From Clostridia bacterium (GTDB lineage: Bacteria; Bacillota_A; Clostridia; Christensenellales; Aristaeellaceae), in contig JAFXSH010000078.1 of assembly GCA_017525805.1 (NCBI GenBank), positions 29,441-93,440 of the forward strand: a stretch of DNA of 64,000 nt. Reading direction: 5' to 3'. Under the pieces are notes generated by a model. It searched no databases, was not told the origin of the DNA, and saw only the letters and a list, made by a program, of their open reading frames with translations. Within the stretch, counting starts at the first letter, position 1; each line of letters opens with the position of its first letter. Positions 45,641-54,386 of this stretch are shown here, piece after piece. The translations under genes and the position numbers were made by a program.

Positions 45641-46129
45641 TCAGGCTTTCTCTATGCTGGCGCAGAATTCCGCGATCTTCCCGTCGTTTTCCTGATTGGG
45701 CCTGTCCTTGGGATCGATCAGGCTGAGAGATGCGGCAAAGGCCGGAATACCCAGTTCCATTTTCAGCTTATCCAGCGCCTTGCCCGGACCGCCGCCGGAA
45801 CAGATAAAAGCGGCGACGCGCTTTTCCTTCCATTGGCCCGCGTTTTCCCGGATCAGGGTGCGCAGGGGCGGCGCGAAGGTGCCTGCCCAGACGGGGGTGC
45901 CCAAAATCACGCAATCGTAATCCGCAAGCTGAAAGGGCTGGTTCGTCAGTGCGGGCGTTTCCCCCATCACAGCGCTTTTCCCGCCCCAGAAGAATTTGCG
46001 GAAGCCGGAATCCGGGTAGGCCTTTTCCGGCTCCAATCGAATGAGATCAGCGTCCAATTTTTCCGCTATCCGCTTTGCGGCGAAATCCGCGTTGCCGGTC
46101 AGGGAATAATACACAACGGCTGTTTTCAT
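45641..46129 (-). CDS. Flavodoxin-like protein
   Basis: A 162-residue FMN-binding protein. It opens with TAVVYYSLTGNADFAAKRIAE, where the loop after the first strand would hold the FMN phosphate, then DYDCVILGTPVWAGTFAPPL (second FMN loop with the aromatic residue) and VAAFICSGGGPG. Such proteins shuttle electrons or act as small flavoproteins. It lies downstream of ackA, on the same strand but after a terminator. The ATG at 46129 follows AGAGAAACG, a weak site; an upstream in-frame start would run through the ackA terminator and is rejected. Confidence 0.88.
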   Translation of the reverse strand: MKTAVVYYSLTGNADFAAKRIAEKLDADLIRLEPEKAYPDSGFRKFFWGGKSAVMGETPALTNQPFQLADYDCVILGTPVWAGTFAPPLRTLIRENAGQWKEKRVAAFICSGGGPGKALDKLKMELGIPAFAASLSLIDPKDRPNQENDGKIAEFCASIEKA

Positions 46130-46151
46130 GGCGTTTCTCTCTTTCTTTGCC

Positions 46152-46181
46152 AAAAACCCCAAGGGACAGCATCCCTTGGGG
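46152..46181 (-). terminator. ackA terminator
   Basis: Minus strand: CCCCAAGGGA, TGCTG, TCCCTTGGGG, then TTTTTGG. Confidence 0.9.
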
Positions 46182-46201
46182 CAGAATCGCAAACGGAAAA
46201 G

Positions 46202-47416
46202 TTACTTGGTCACCAGTTCTAAGGTATCCCGGGCGATGGCGATTTCTTCGTTGGTAGGGATCACTAAGATCTTCACCCGGCTGCCCTCGGCGGTCAGGTC
46301 GGTATCCTCGGCATGGCCGGGCTTCATGGCGGCATTCTTTTCGTGGTCGATGGCGATGCCCATCCAGGAGAGGCCGTCGATCACCTGCTCGCGCAGCCGG
46401 TTGGTGTTTTCACCGATGCCGCCGGTGAACACGATGGCTTCCACGCCGTTCATGCCCGCAATGTAGGAACCGATGTACTTGGTGATTTCATAAATCAGCA
46501 TATCCCAGGCCAGCTTGGCGCGGGGATTCTTATCCACGAAAGTGGCCTTTTCGATGTCGCGCATGTCGTTGCTGAGGCCGGAAATACCCAGCAGGCCGGA
46601 TTTTTTATTGCAGATATTCAGCATTTCGTCCACGGAAATGTGGTCGTTATTGCAGATATACTGGACCACAGCGGGGTCCATCACGCCGGAGCGGGTGCCC
46701 ATGATCATACCTTCCAAAGGCGTGATGCCCATGGAGGTGTCCACGCACTTGCCGTAAGCCACGGCGGCCAGGGAGGAGCCGTTGCCCAGGTGGCAGGTGA
46801 TGATGCGCACGTCCTCGGGCTTTACGCCCATGAATTCCGCCGCGTGCTTGCTCACAAACCGGTGGCTGGTGCCGTGGAAGCCGTAGCGGCGCACATGCAG
46901 CCTTTCATAATAATCATAGGGCACGCCGTACATGTAGGCCTTGGGGGGCATGGTCTGATGGAAGGCGGTATCGAACACGGCCACCATGGGAGTGCCGGGC
47001 ATGACCTCCTGGCAGGCCTTGATGCCCATCAGGTTGGCGGGATTGTGCAGGGGGCCCAGGGGAATGAATTCCTCGATGGCGGCCAGCACATCGTCGTTGA
47101 TGATCACGGATTCGGAGAACTTATTGCCGCCGTGCAGCACGCGGTGGCCCACAGCGCCGATTTCCTTCATGTCCTTCACAACGCCCTTTTCGGGGTCGGT
47201 CAGGAAGCCTAACATCAGATGGCAGGCTTTCACGTGGTCCGGGATGGGCTCCACCACGTCGCAGACCGTTTTATCGTCCACCTTCATGTTGGCGTGGCCG
47301 TCGCCGCCCATGCCGATGCGCTCCACCAAGCCTTTGGCCAGGGTGGATTCATCTTCCATGTCGATGAGCTGATATTTCAGCGAGGAAGAACCGGCGTTGA
47401 CGATCAAAATTTTCAT
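46202..47416 (-). CDS. ackA: Acetate kinase
   Basis: Converts acetyl phosphate and ADP to acetate and ATP, the energy-yielding step of acetate fermentation. The 404-residue protein shows NAGSSSLKYQLID at the start, GHRVLHGG, the GFHGTSHRFVSKH block, HLGNGSSLAAV (phosphate loop), GTRSGVMDPAV and FTGGIGENTNRLRE. No pta gene is beside it. A consensus promoter lies 40 bases upstream. The divergent gene is an Rrf2-type regulator with its own promoter, so any regulatory link is speculative. Confidence 0.97.
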   Translation of the reverse strand: MKILIVNAGSSSLKYQLIDMEDESTLAKGLVERIGMGGDGHANMKVDDKTVCDVVEPIPDHVKACHLMLGFLTDPEKGVVKDMKEIGAVGHRVLHGGNKFSESVIINDDVLAAIEEFIPLGPLHNPANLMGIKACQEVMPGTPMVAVFDTAFHQTMPPKAYMYGVPYDYYERLHVRRYGFHGTSHRFVSKHAAEFMGVKPEDVRIITCHLGNGSSLAAVAYGKCVDTSMGITPLEGMIMGTRSGVMDPAVVQYICNNDHISVDEMLNICNKKSGLLGISGLSNDMRDIEKATFVDKNPRAKLAWDMLIYEITKYIGSYIAGMNGVEAIVFTGGIGENTNRLREQVIDGLSWMGIAIDHEKNAAMKPGHAEDTDLTAEGSRVKILVIPTNEEIAIARDTLELVTK

Positions 47417-47455
47417 TGGAATCGACTCCCCTTTTTCGTTAAAAATTTCAACTTT

Positions 47456-47484
47456 ATTATACAGGATGCGAAAAGGATTTGCAA
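47456..47484 (-). promoter_or_regulatory. ackA promoter
   Basis: On the minus strand: TTGCAA, 17 bases, TATAAT. Confidence 0.85.
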
Positions 47485-47539
47485 GGAAAAAAAGAGATTT
47501 ATGGCAGGAAGCAAAGCCAGATGAAGCGGGAAATACCGC

Positions 47540-47568
47540 TTGCCTTGTCCATGCATTTACTGTACAAT
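47540..47568 (+). promoter_or_regulatory. Promoter for the Rrf2-DUF89-protease unit
   Basis: TTGCCT, 17 bases, TACAAT with an extended TG before the -10 box. Confidence 0.7.
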
Positions 47569-47592
47569 ATCACTGAAGGGAGGGGACGACGA

Positions 47593-48039
47593 ATGAAATT
47601 TTCTACTCGAGGGCGGTACGCGATCCGAATCCTGCTGGATATCGCCATGCACCAGGAAAAAGGTTACGTGGCCATGAAGGATATTGCCAGGCGGCAGCAG
47701 ATATCCAAAAAATACAGCGATCAAATCGGGATGCAGCTCTCCCAGGCAGGCATCCTGCTGGCGGCCCGGGGGCGTCAGGGCGGCTATCGCCTGATCCCGG
47801 CGGCCAAAGATATCACCGTGCTGCAAATCCTGAAAACCATGGAAGGTTCCCTGGCCCCGGTGCAATGCCTGGAAACCGACCCCAATTTTTGTGACCGCTG
47901 CGGCTTTTGCATCACCCTGCCCATGTGGACCGGCCTGAACCAGGTGGTGAACGATTATTTGGGCCATATCACCCTGCAAAGCCTGATCGACCAGGCCCCG
48001 CCGCAGCCCGAATTGGCGGATATGCCCATCCCGGATTGA
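47593..48039 (+). CDS. Rrf2 family transcriptional regulator
   Basis: A 148-residue DNA-binding regulator. The N-terminal winged helix is typical (MKFSTRGRYAIRILLDIA, MKDIARRQQISKKYSDQI, ARGRQGGYRL). The C-terminal part has four cysteines in CLETDPNFCDRCGFC; IscR, NsrR and CymR relatives use this region for Fe-S binding or cysteine sensing, so an Fe-S cluster is plausible but unproven. The ATG at 47593 follows GGAGGGGACGACGA. It is first in a three-gene unit and divergent from ackA. Target genes are unknown; no obvious operator palindrome was found. Confidence 0.93.
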   Translation: MKFSTRGRYAIRILLDIAMHQEKGYVAMKDIARRQQISKKYSDQIGMQLSQAGILLAARGRQGGYRLIPAAKDITVLQILKTMEGSLAPVQCLETDPNFCDRCGFCITLPMWTGLNQVVNDYLGHITLQSLIDQAPPQPELADMPIPD

Positions 48040-48067
48040 ACTGTATAACCAAGAGGGGGAATTTTTT

Positions 48068-48913
48068 GTGCGGATACCGGAAAGCTGCGCCAAGTGCCTG
48101 TACGACAGGCAATGCAGGCGGATGCCGGACGAGGGGTATTTGGCCGAAGTGCAGGCGCTGATTGAAAACCGGGGAGAAAACGATACGTCGCCCCTGCTGG
48201 TTTACCGGTTCAACCAGGCCTTCACCCGGCGTTTCGGCGCGTCGGACGGCTACGCGGAGGTGAAACGCCTCTCCAACGATTTGGTGCTGGGCATGGCGGA
48301 GCAGCTTCGGGCACAAATCGAGGCGGCGGCTGACCCTGTGGCGGCGGCCCTGGCCTATGCCCGCGTGGGCAACTACATCGATTACGGGGCCATGGATACC
48401 GTGGAGGAACAAACCTTTTTAAGCCTATTTGAAAAGGCCGGGCTCCGGGCGGAGGAAATGGAAACGTACAGGCATTTCCGAGCCGCCTGCGAAAACGGAA
48501 AGCGGTTTTTGCTGATTGCCGACAACTGCGGGGAAATCGTGCTGGACCGGCTGCTGCTGGAGCAATTGAAAATACGTTTCCCCCATCTGCGGCTGCAAGT
48601 GCTGGTGCGGGAAAAAGACGTGCTGAACGACGTGACGCCCCAGGACGCCGAATATGTAGGAATCGACCGGGTGGCGGAGATCCTCTCCAACGGCGCGGCG
48701 ATTGCCGGAACGGTATACCATATGCTGCCGGAGAAAGCCCAAAAGGCGCTGGATACGGCGGACGTGATCTTAGCGAAAGGCCAGGGCAATTATGAATCCC
48801 TTACCGGCCAGGGCTGGCACATCTTCTACGCTTTCCTGTGCAAATGCGAGCTGTTTACCAGCCGTTTCCATGTTCCGCCGCTGACGGGAATGTTGGTGGA
48901 GGAAATGGCGTAA
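48068..48913 (+). CDS. DUF89/ARMT1-like metal-dependent phosphatase
   Basis: A 281-residue cytoplasmic protein of the DUF89 family, damage-control phosphatases that remove harmful sugar phosphates or related esters with Co, Ni or Mn. It carries the signature LIADNCGEIVLDRLLLE near residue 150 (metal-binding Asp and Asn), the YGAMDTVE segment, and the second motif LAKGQGNYESL. An N-terminal CAKCLYDRQC cysteine cluster is typical of the bacterial subgroup and may bind metal. The start is a GTG at 48068 with AAGAGGGGG upstream. It lies 28 bases after the Rrf2 gene. Confidence 0.88.
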   Translation: MRIPESCAKCLYDRQCRRMPDEGYLAEVQALIENRGENDTSPLLVYRFNQAFTRRFGASDGYAEVKRLSNDLVLGMAEQLRAQIEAAADPVAAALAYARVGNYIDYGAMDTVEEQTFLSLFEKAGLRAEEMETYRHFRAACENGKRFLLIADNCGEIVLDRLLLEQLKIRFPHLRLQVLVREKDVLNDVTPQDAEYVGIDRVAEILSNGAAIAGTVYHMLPEKAQKALDTADVILAKGQGNYESLTGQGWHIFYAFLCKCELFTSRFHVPPLTGMLVEEMA

Positions 48914-48928
48914 CGAAGGGGATACGAT

Positions 48929-49810
48929 ATGAGCAGCAGACGTTTTTTCACGGTTTTCGTCCTTATGGTCCTGACGGCATCTTTTTTGCTGGCGGGCACG
49001 GCTTACGCGGAATACAGCTTTTCCAACGACCCGGACGCGGTGGAAAAAGCCGCCGATTCGGTGTTCATGCTGGAAATCTATGACGCTTATAACCGGAAGA
49101 TCGCGTCGGGCAGCGGATTTGTGATTTTTCAGTCTTCGATTATGGCCACAAACTACCACGTGATCGAGGATGGCGCTTACGTGATCGCCATCAGCGACGA
49201 TTCGGATAAATACTACATCGACGAGGTCTGCGCATCCGATAAAAAGCAGGACCTGGCGCTGCTCCGGTTTGATCCTTCCATCGCCGTACGGCCCTTGGAA
49301 TACGACGCGGCGGATGAGCTCAAGCGGTCCCAGCCCGTGGTGGCCATCGGCAGCCCGGCGGGGCTGAAAAACACGGTGTCCATCGGGAATATCAGCGCGT
49401 TCTACGACGAAGGGAAAAAGAACTGGATCCAGTTTACCGCGCCCATCTCCGCCGGCAGCAGCGGCGGCGCGCTGCTCAACGATCAGGGGAAGGTGATCGG
49501 CATCACCACCGCCACCTACGCTTCCACCCAAAATGTCAATTTGGCAGTGCGCGTGTCGGCGCTGAAAGCGCTGTACGAGCAATGGGACGGCCATGCGGCC
49601 CGGAAGTTAGGCCAAGTCACCGGCAGCGGCGGAGCGCAGGCCAGCTTCGCCACAGCCGCTCCCAGCGCCACGGGAAAGGTATGGGTCACCAAAAACGGGA
49701 AGAAATACCACAACAACCCCAACTGCTCCCAAATGAAATCTCCCATCGAAATGGATTTGCTGGAGGCCATCGAAAAGGGGTACGAACCCTGCGGGAAATG
49801 CTACAAATAG
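48929..49810 (+). CDS. Secreted HtrA-like trypsin-fold protease with C-terminal Cys/His module
   Basis: A 293-residue exported serine protease. Signal peptide 1-28 (LTASFLLAGTAYAE). The catalytic triad is visible: His in TNYHVIED, Asp in KQDLALLRFD, Ser in AGSSGGALLND. There is no PDZ domain. The C-terminal 45 residues carry a small module, KYHNNPNCSQM and later GYEPCGKCYK, a His/Cys pattern often attached to secreted Firmicute nucleases and proteases and presumably metal- or wall-binding. It ends a three-gene unit, with a terminator directly after. The ATG follows AAGGGG. Confidence 0.88.
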   Translation: MSSRRFFTVFVLMVLTASFLLAGTAYAEYSFSNDPDAVEKAADSVFMLEIYDAYNRKIASGSGFVIFQSSIMATNYHVIEDGAYVIAISDDSDKYYIDEVCASDKKQDLALLRFDPSIAVRPLEYDAADELKRSQPVVAIGSPAGLKNTVSIGNISAFYDEGKKNWIQFTAPISAGSSGGALLNDQGKVIGITTATYASTQNVNLAVRVSALKALYEQWDGHAARKLGQVTGSGGAQASFATAAPSATGKVWVTKNGKKYHNNPNCSQMKSPIEMDLLEAIEKGYEPCGKCYK

Positions 49811-49820
49811 GTACAGAAAA

Positions 49821-49860
49821 ACGATCCTGCGGGAGACTTTCCGCAGGATCGCGTGTTTTT
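49821..49860. terminator. Intrinsic terminator between converging units
   Basis: CGATCCTGCGG, GAGACTTT, CCGCAGGATCG, then CGTGTTTTT. Confidence 0.85.
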
Positions 49861-49867
49861 GGAAGAA

Positions 49868-51292
49868 TTATAAGGTCACGCCGCTTTTGAAAATGGCGAT
49901 TTCCCGGTAGCCGTGCTGTTCGGCCTTGGTCTCCTTGCCGCTGGCGGTTTCCAGCACCAGCTGGAATAACTGTTTGGCCGCGTCCTCCATGGTGACGCCC
50001 TGCAAAAGCTGCCCGGCGTTGAAGTCGATCCAGCCCTGCTTCTTCTGGGCCAGGGCGGCATTGGTGGCCACCTTCATGGTAGGGGCGGGGCCGCCAAGGG
50101 GCGTGCCCCGGCCGGTGGTGAACAGGATGAGCTGGGCTCCGGAGGCGGTCAGAGACGTGACGGCGCAGATATCGTTGCCGGGTCCCCAGACCAGGTTCAA
50201 ACCGGGGTGCGTGACGGGCTCGGTATATTGCAGCACGTCCTGTACCTCGCCCAGGCCCCCCTTCTGGGTGCAGCCCAGGGACTTTTCTTCCAGGGTGGTA
50301 ATGCCGCCCGCCTTGTTGCCGGGAGAGGGATTCTCGTACACCGGCATGTGGTTTTCAATGTAATACTGCTTGAAGCCGTTGATGAGATCGCAGGTTTTTT
50401 GGAAGATTTCCTTGTTTTTGCACCGGCCCATGATCAGCGATTCCGCGCCGAACATTTCCGGTACTTCGGTGAGCAGGGCGGTGCCCCCCGCGGCGCAGAT
50501 GCCGTCGCTGACCGCGCCCAAAAGGGGATTGGCGGTGATGCCGGAAAAACCGTCGCTGCCGCCGCATTTGAGGCCGATCACCAGCTTGGAAACGGGCTGA
50601 GGCGTGCGCTTGTCCTTTTTCAATTCTTCCTGCAATTGCCCGATCAGTTCCAGCGCCGCCGCTTCCTCGTCCTCGTGCTCCTGGCAGACCAGGAACTTGA
50701 CCCGCTTTTCGTTGACGGGGCCCAAATGCTCCTTGAAGGCGTCCAACGTGTTGTTTTCACAGCCAAGGGACAGCACCAGCACGCCGCCGGCGTTGGGATG
50801 GCGCACCAGGGCGCAGAGCACTTCCCGGGTTCTGGCGTGGTCGTCGCCCAGCTGGCTGCACCCGTAGGGGTGCGGGAAGGTGTACACCGGGGCGGGGCCC
50901 AATTTGCTGCCCGCTTCCGCGATGCGCTGGGCGGTGTGGTTCACGCAGCCAACCAACGGCAAAATCCAAATCTCGTTCCGAACGCCCACCTTGCCGTCTT
51001 CCCGCTCGTAGCCCATGAAGGAGCCGGTAAAGGGCGCGGCCCGATGGATGGGCTGGGGCTCATAGGTATATTCTTTTTCGCCGCTCAGGGCGGTTTTCAG
51101 GTTGTGGGAATGAATCCACTCCCCCGCCTTGATGTCGGTCTGAGCGGTGCCGATGGGGCAGCCGTACTTGATCACCTTTTCGCCCTTGGCGATGTCCCGC
51201 AGGGCGATCTTGTGCCCGGCGGGGATGCCCTCCCGGGGGGTGATCAGCACGCCTACGTTATCCAGTTCATGGAGCTTGATGTAATCGCTCAT
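49868..51292 (-). CDS. uxaA: Altronate dehydratase (UxaA family)
   Basis: Dehydrates D-altronate to 2-keto-3-deoxygluconate in the cytoplasm, with Fe or Mn. The 474-residue protein has an N-terminal SAF-type domain (VGVLITPREGIPAGHKIALRDI, residues about 12-90) and the long C-terminal catalytic domain (FTGSFMGYEREDGKVGVRN, TFPHPYGCSQLGDDHA, LVIGLKCGGSDGFSGITANP). The ATG at 51292 lies two bases after the uxaB stop, with GGGAG from the end of uxaB as ribosome site. Third in uxaC-uxaB-uxaA. Some UxaA-family members take mannonate-type or galactarate-type acids, but the operon favours altronate. Confidence 0.93.
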   Translation of the reverse strand: MSDYIKLHELDNVGVLITPREGIPAGHKIALRDIAKGEKVIKYGCPIGTAQTDIKAGEWIHSHNLKTALSGEKEYTYEPQPIHRAAPFTGSFMGYEREDGKVGVRNEIWILPLVGCVNHTAQRIAEAGSKLGPAPVYTFPHPYGCSQLGDDHARTREVLCALVRHPNAGGVLVLSLGCENNTLDAFKEHLGPVNEKRVKFLVCQEHEDEEAAALELIGQLQEELKKDKRTPQPVSKLVIGLKCGGSDGFSGITANPLLGAVSDGICAAGGTALLTEVPEMFGAESLIMGRCKNKEIFQKTCDLINGFKQYYIENHMPVYENPSPGNKAGGITTLEEKSLGCTQKGGLGEVQDVLQYTEPVTHPGLNLVWGPGNDICAVTSLTASGAQLILFTTGRGTPLGGPAPTMKVATNAALAQKKQGWIDFNAGQLLQGVTMEDAAKQLFQLVLETASGKETKAEQHGYREIAIFKSGVTL

Positions 51293-51294
51293 GT

Positions 51295-52743
51295 TTATTT
51301 CTCCCACGTTTTCCGCATGGCACAGCGGATGCAGCCCTCGGAGATGTTCTTGAGCTGAGCGGCCACCTTGGCTTCCAGGCCGGGGATGGCGGTGAGGTCC
51401 TCGCCCCACAGGGCGGCGTTGCTGAGGACGGCGTGAGCGTCGGGCTCGGTCTGGGCGGCGAAGAAGGTGAGCACATGGGCGTCGTCCTTGACGGGATAGG
51501 GCTTGCCGTCCCGCAGGCCCTCGTAGTCGCCCGCTTCGTTCTGCTTGATGCCGGTATAGAAGCAGATGAGGGAAGCAAGGCCGAAAGCCAAACAGGCGGG
51601 AATTTCGCCGGTCTTTTTCTGGTAATCCTTCAAGGTAGGCAGCACGCGGGCGGTCCACTTGCTGACGGAATTCAGGGCGATGGAAAGCAGCTCGTGGCGG
51701 TTGAAGGGGTTTTCAAAGCGCAGCATCACGGCGTCCGCGAATGCCTTGACCTCGTCCTGAGGCAGGGGCACGTTGGGCATGATTTCGTCGCTGAGGGCAT
51801 GCTCTAAGAAGGGCCGCACGTCCTTGTCCGCCATGCATTCGCCCACGGTGTCCAGGCCCGCTAAATACGCGCCCAGCACCATGGTAGTGTGGGCACCGTT
51901 GAGCATGCGGACCTTGCGCAGCTTGTAGGGCTTCACATTGTCGGTGAAGATCACCGGGTTCACCTTGTCCAGCGGGATTTCCTTTTTCACCTGCTCCGGG
52001 CCCTCGATCACCCACAGGCCAAAGGGTTCGGCGGTATCCAGCTGCTGATCCTCATAGCCCAGTTCATCGAACACGCCGGGCACTTCCTTCCGGGGGAAGC
52101 CGGTAACGATACGGTCAACCAAGGTTGAGCAGAAGATGTTGTCCTTTTCCAGCCAAGCAAGGAACTTATCGCCCAAATCCCACTGCTTCGCGGTCTTGAA
52201 CACGGCGTCCTTCAAATGGTAGCCGTTGTCGTCGATCAGCTCGCAGGGCAGGATGATGAAGCCGGGCTTGCCCAGCAGGAAGCGTTCATGCAGGAACCGG
52301 GTCAGCTTGCCGGGATAGGAAGACTGGGGCTTATCGTCGTAATTGTCGGTGCCGGTGTATACGATGCCCGCCTCGGTGGTGTTGCTGACGATGAAGCGCA
52401 GGGTGTCGAGCTTCGCAAGGTCCAGATAGGCTTGGAAATCGGCGTAGGGCTCCACGGTCTTGAGCACCGTGCCCACGACCTTCACCTTTTTCACGTCGCC
52501 TTTTTCTTCCCGGCCCCGCAGCATCACGGTGTACAGGCAGTCCTGATCCCGAAGCATCTGGCACATGCCGCGTTCCAGAGGCTGCACGATGGCCACGCCG
52601 TAGTCGCCGCCGCATTGGGTGTTCAGGTTATCCAGCATTTCATCCACAAAGGCGCGCAGGAAGCCGCCCTCGCCGAACTGCATCACCCGGATGTTCTGGG
52701 GCCGCTTGACCTGGGGAACCAAAGCCTGATTCAACTTTTCCAT
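51295..52743 (-). CDS. uxaB: Tagaturonate/fructuronate reductase (mannitol dehydrogenase family)
   Basis: An NADH-dependent reductase that makes D-altronate from D-tagaturonate. The 482-residue protein opens with the dinucleotide-binding VMQFGEGGFLRAFVDEML and has SNTTEAGI, the CELIDDNGYHLKDAV block, the catalytic lysine region KLRKVRMLNGAHT and VLPTLKDY. Sequence alone cannot separate altronate (UxaB) from mannonate (UxuB) use with certainty. Pairing with UxaA suggests UxaB. It lies between uxaC and uxaA. The start follows AAACGGAGTGGATGGACA. Confidence 0.9.
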   Translation of the reverse strand: MEKLNQALVPQVKRPQNIRVMQFGEGGFLRAFVDEMLDNLNTQCGGDYGVAIVQPLERGMCQMLRDQDCLYTVMLRGREEKGDVKKVKVVGTVLKTVEPYADFQAYLDLAKLDTLRFIVSNTTEAGIVYTGTDNYDDKPQSSYPGKLTRFLHERFLLGKPGFIILPCELIDDNGYHLKDAVFKTAKQWDLGDKFLAWLEKDNIFCSTLVDRIVTGFPRKEVPGVFDELGYEDQQLDTAEPFGLWVIEGPEQVKKEIPLDKVNPVIFTDNVKPYKLRKVRMLNGAHTTMVLGAYLAGLDTVGECMADKDVRPFLEHALSDEIMPNVPLPQDEVKAFADAVMLRFENPFNRHELLSIALNSVSKWTARVLPTLKDYQKKTGEIPACLAFGLASLICFYTGIKQNEAGDYEGLRDGKPYPVKDDAHVLTFFAAQTEPDAHAVLSNAALWGEDLTAIPGLEAKVAAQLKNISEGCIRCAMRKTWEK

Positions 52744-52770
52744 TGTCCATCCACTCCGTTTTCTGTATTT

Positions 52771-54177
52771 TTAGATGCCAAAGTATTCCTTGGCGTTGTT
52801 GTAACTGATATCCCGCACCATGGCTTTGAGGAATTCAATATCGTTGGGATACTCGCCGTTTTCCACCCACTGGCCGATGAGATTGCACAGGATGCGGCGG
52901 AAATACTCGTGGCGGGGATAGCTGATAAAGGAACGGCTGTCGGTGAGCATGCCCACGAACGCGCCCAGCACGCCAAGGGCGGCCAGGGTCTTCATCTGCT
53001 CCTGCATGCCCTCCTTTTGATCCAGGAACCACCAGGCGGAACCCATCTGGATTTTGCCCTTCACGCCGCTCTGCTGGAAATTGCCCAGCATGGTGCCCAC
53101 GGCGTGGTTAGCGGCCTGATTCAGGCAGTACAGGATGGTTTTGGGCAGCTGGCCCTGGGAATCCTGCAAATCCATCAGGCGGGACAGGTTATGAGCGATG
53201 GGATTGTCGATGATGGAATCGAAGCCCACGTCCGGCCCGTAGCGGCGGAACATGGCGGTGTTGTTATTGCGCATGGCCCCGATGTGGTACTGCTGCACCC
53301 AGCCCCGCTGGGCGTACATGCCGCCAAGGCCCGCCAGCAGCACGGTGCGGTAGCTTTCGATGTGCTTCTGCTTCATTTCCTCCCCTGCCATGGCGGCGTG
53401 GAACGCCTTGTCCGCCTGTTTGAAGGAGGGTTCGCCCCACGGCACAGTGTCCAAAGCATGGTCGGAAATGCGGGAGCCGCACACGTGGAAGTACTCCACC
53501 CGGCGCTCCAAGGCGGTGAGCACGTCGGCGGTGGAATTGATTTCCATGCCCGCCACCCGGGACAGCTGGCGGATGTAATCCACGAAGCCCGCCCGGTCGA
53601 TATTGATGGCCTTGTCGGGCCGGAAAGCGGGGTATACCTTGGCTTTCAAGCCGTCCCCGGCGGCGATGGTCTGGTGGAAGGAAAGGTCGTCCGCCGGATC
53701 GTCGGTGGTGCACAGGTAGTCCACGTTGAATTTGTCGATCAGGGCCTGGGCGCGGAAATCGTCCCCCTGGAGCATTTCGCTGGCCTGATCGTAAATCTTC
53801 CCGGCGCTTTCCTTATTGAGGGGCGTGCTGATCCCGAACACCCGCTGCAATTCCAAATGCGTCCAGTGATAAAGCGGATTGCCGATGGCGTGGGATACGG
53901 CGTCGGCAAAGGCGATGAACTTTTCCTTGGGATCGCCATCGCCCCGGATCAGCTTTTCATCCACACCCCAGCTCAGCATGGCGCGCCATTTGTAATGATC
54001 TCCGCCTAACATGAGATGGGTGATATTATCAAATTTGATATTCTGCGCAATTTCCTTGGGAGAAAGATGACAGTGGTAGTCGATAATCGGCATATCCTTG
54101 GCCGCTTCATGATACAGCGTCCGCGCGGTTTTCGTGCCGAGGAGAAAATTCTCGTTCATGAAAGACTGCATCGCCAT
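52771..54177 (-). CDS. uxaC: Glucuronate/galacturonate isomerase
   Basis: Isomerises D-glucuronate to D-fructuronate and D-galacturonate to D-tagaturonate, the first step of hexuronate use. The 468-residue protein has the amidohydrolase-like metal motif DYHCHLSPKEIAQN near residue 29, LMLGGDHYKWRAML, YLCTTDDPADDLSFH and MLTDSRSFISYPRHEYFRR. The ATG at 54177 has GGAGG upstream; the longer in-frame start at 54282 precedes the promoter and is rejected. It is first in the uxa operon, divergent from a GH9 glycosidase gene. No KDG kinase or aldolase is in the window, so later steps must be encoded elsewhere. Confidence 0.95.
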   Translation of the reverse strand: MAMQSFMNENFLLGTKTARTLYHEAAKDMPIIDYHCHLSPKEIAQNIKFDNITHLMLGGDHYKWRAMLSWGVDEKLIRGDGDPKEKFIAFADAVSHAIGNPLYHWTHLELQRVFGISTPLNKESAGKIYDQASEMLQGDDFRAQALIDKFNVDYLCTTDDPADDLSFHQTIAAGDGLKAKVYPAFRPDKAINIDRAGFVDYIRQLSRVAGMEINSTADVLTALERRVEYFHVCGSRISDHALDTVPWGEPSFKQADKAFHAAMAGEEMKQKHIESYRTVLLAGLGGMYAQRGWVQQYHIGAMRNNNTAMFRRYGPDVGFDSIIDNPIAHNLSRLMDLQDSQGQLPKTILYCLNQAANHAVGTMLGNFQQSGVKGKIQMGSAWWFLDQKEGMQEQMKTLAALGVLGAFVGMLTDSRSFISYPRHEYFRRILCNLIGQWVENGEYPNDIEFLKAMVRDISYNNAKEYFGI

Positions 54178-54201
54178 GGGATCAACCTCCTTTTTTCTTT
54201 C

Positions 54202-54230
54202 ATTATAAAGCCCAAAATAAGGAAAGTCAA
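54202..54230 (-). promoter_or_regulatory. uxa operon promoter
   Basis: On the minus strand: TTGACT, 17 bases, TATAAT, 25 bases before the start codon. Confidence 0.88.
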
Positions 54231-54300
54231 GAGCAGCCGTCACGTCTGTCACAGCGCCAATTCGACCGCGGACAAAAGGCAAAAATATCCAGATTAGACA

Positions 54301-54329
54301 TTGCCGCCACCTGGATAAAATGCTATAAT
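54301..54329 (+). promoter_or_regulatory. GH9 gene promoter
   Basis: TTGCCG, 17 bases, TATAAT with TGC before the -10 box. It is about 70 bases from the divergent uxa promoter. Confidence 0.85.
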
Positions 54330-54386
54330 ACTGTCAAATCATCCGTTTATATAGTTTTCGCCCCCTGCTGGAAAGGAAGGAACAGC

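Noticed and set aside
52216..54009. A 597-codon plus-strand frame across uxaB and uxaC
   Set aside because: Shadow of two well-recognised minus-strand enzymes; low-complexity composition.
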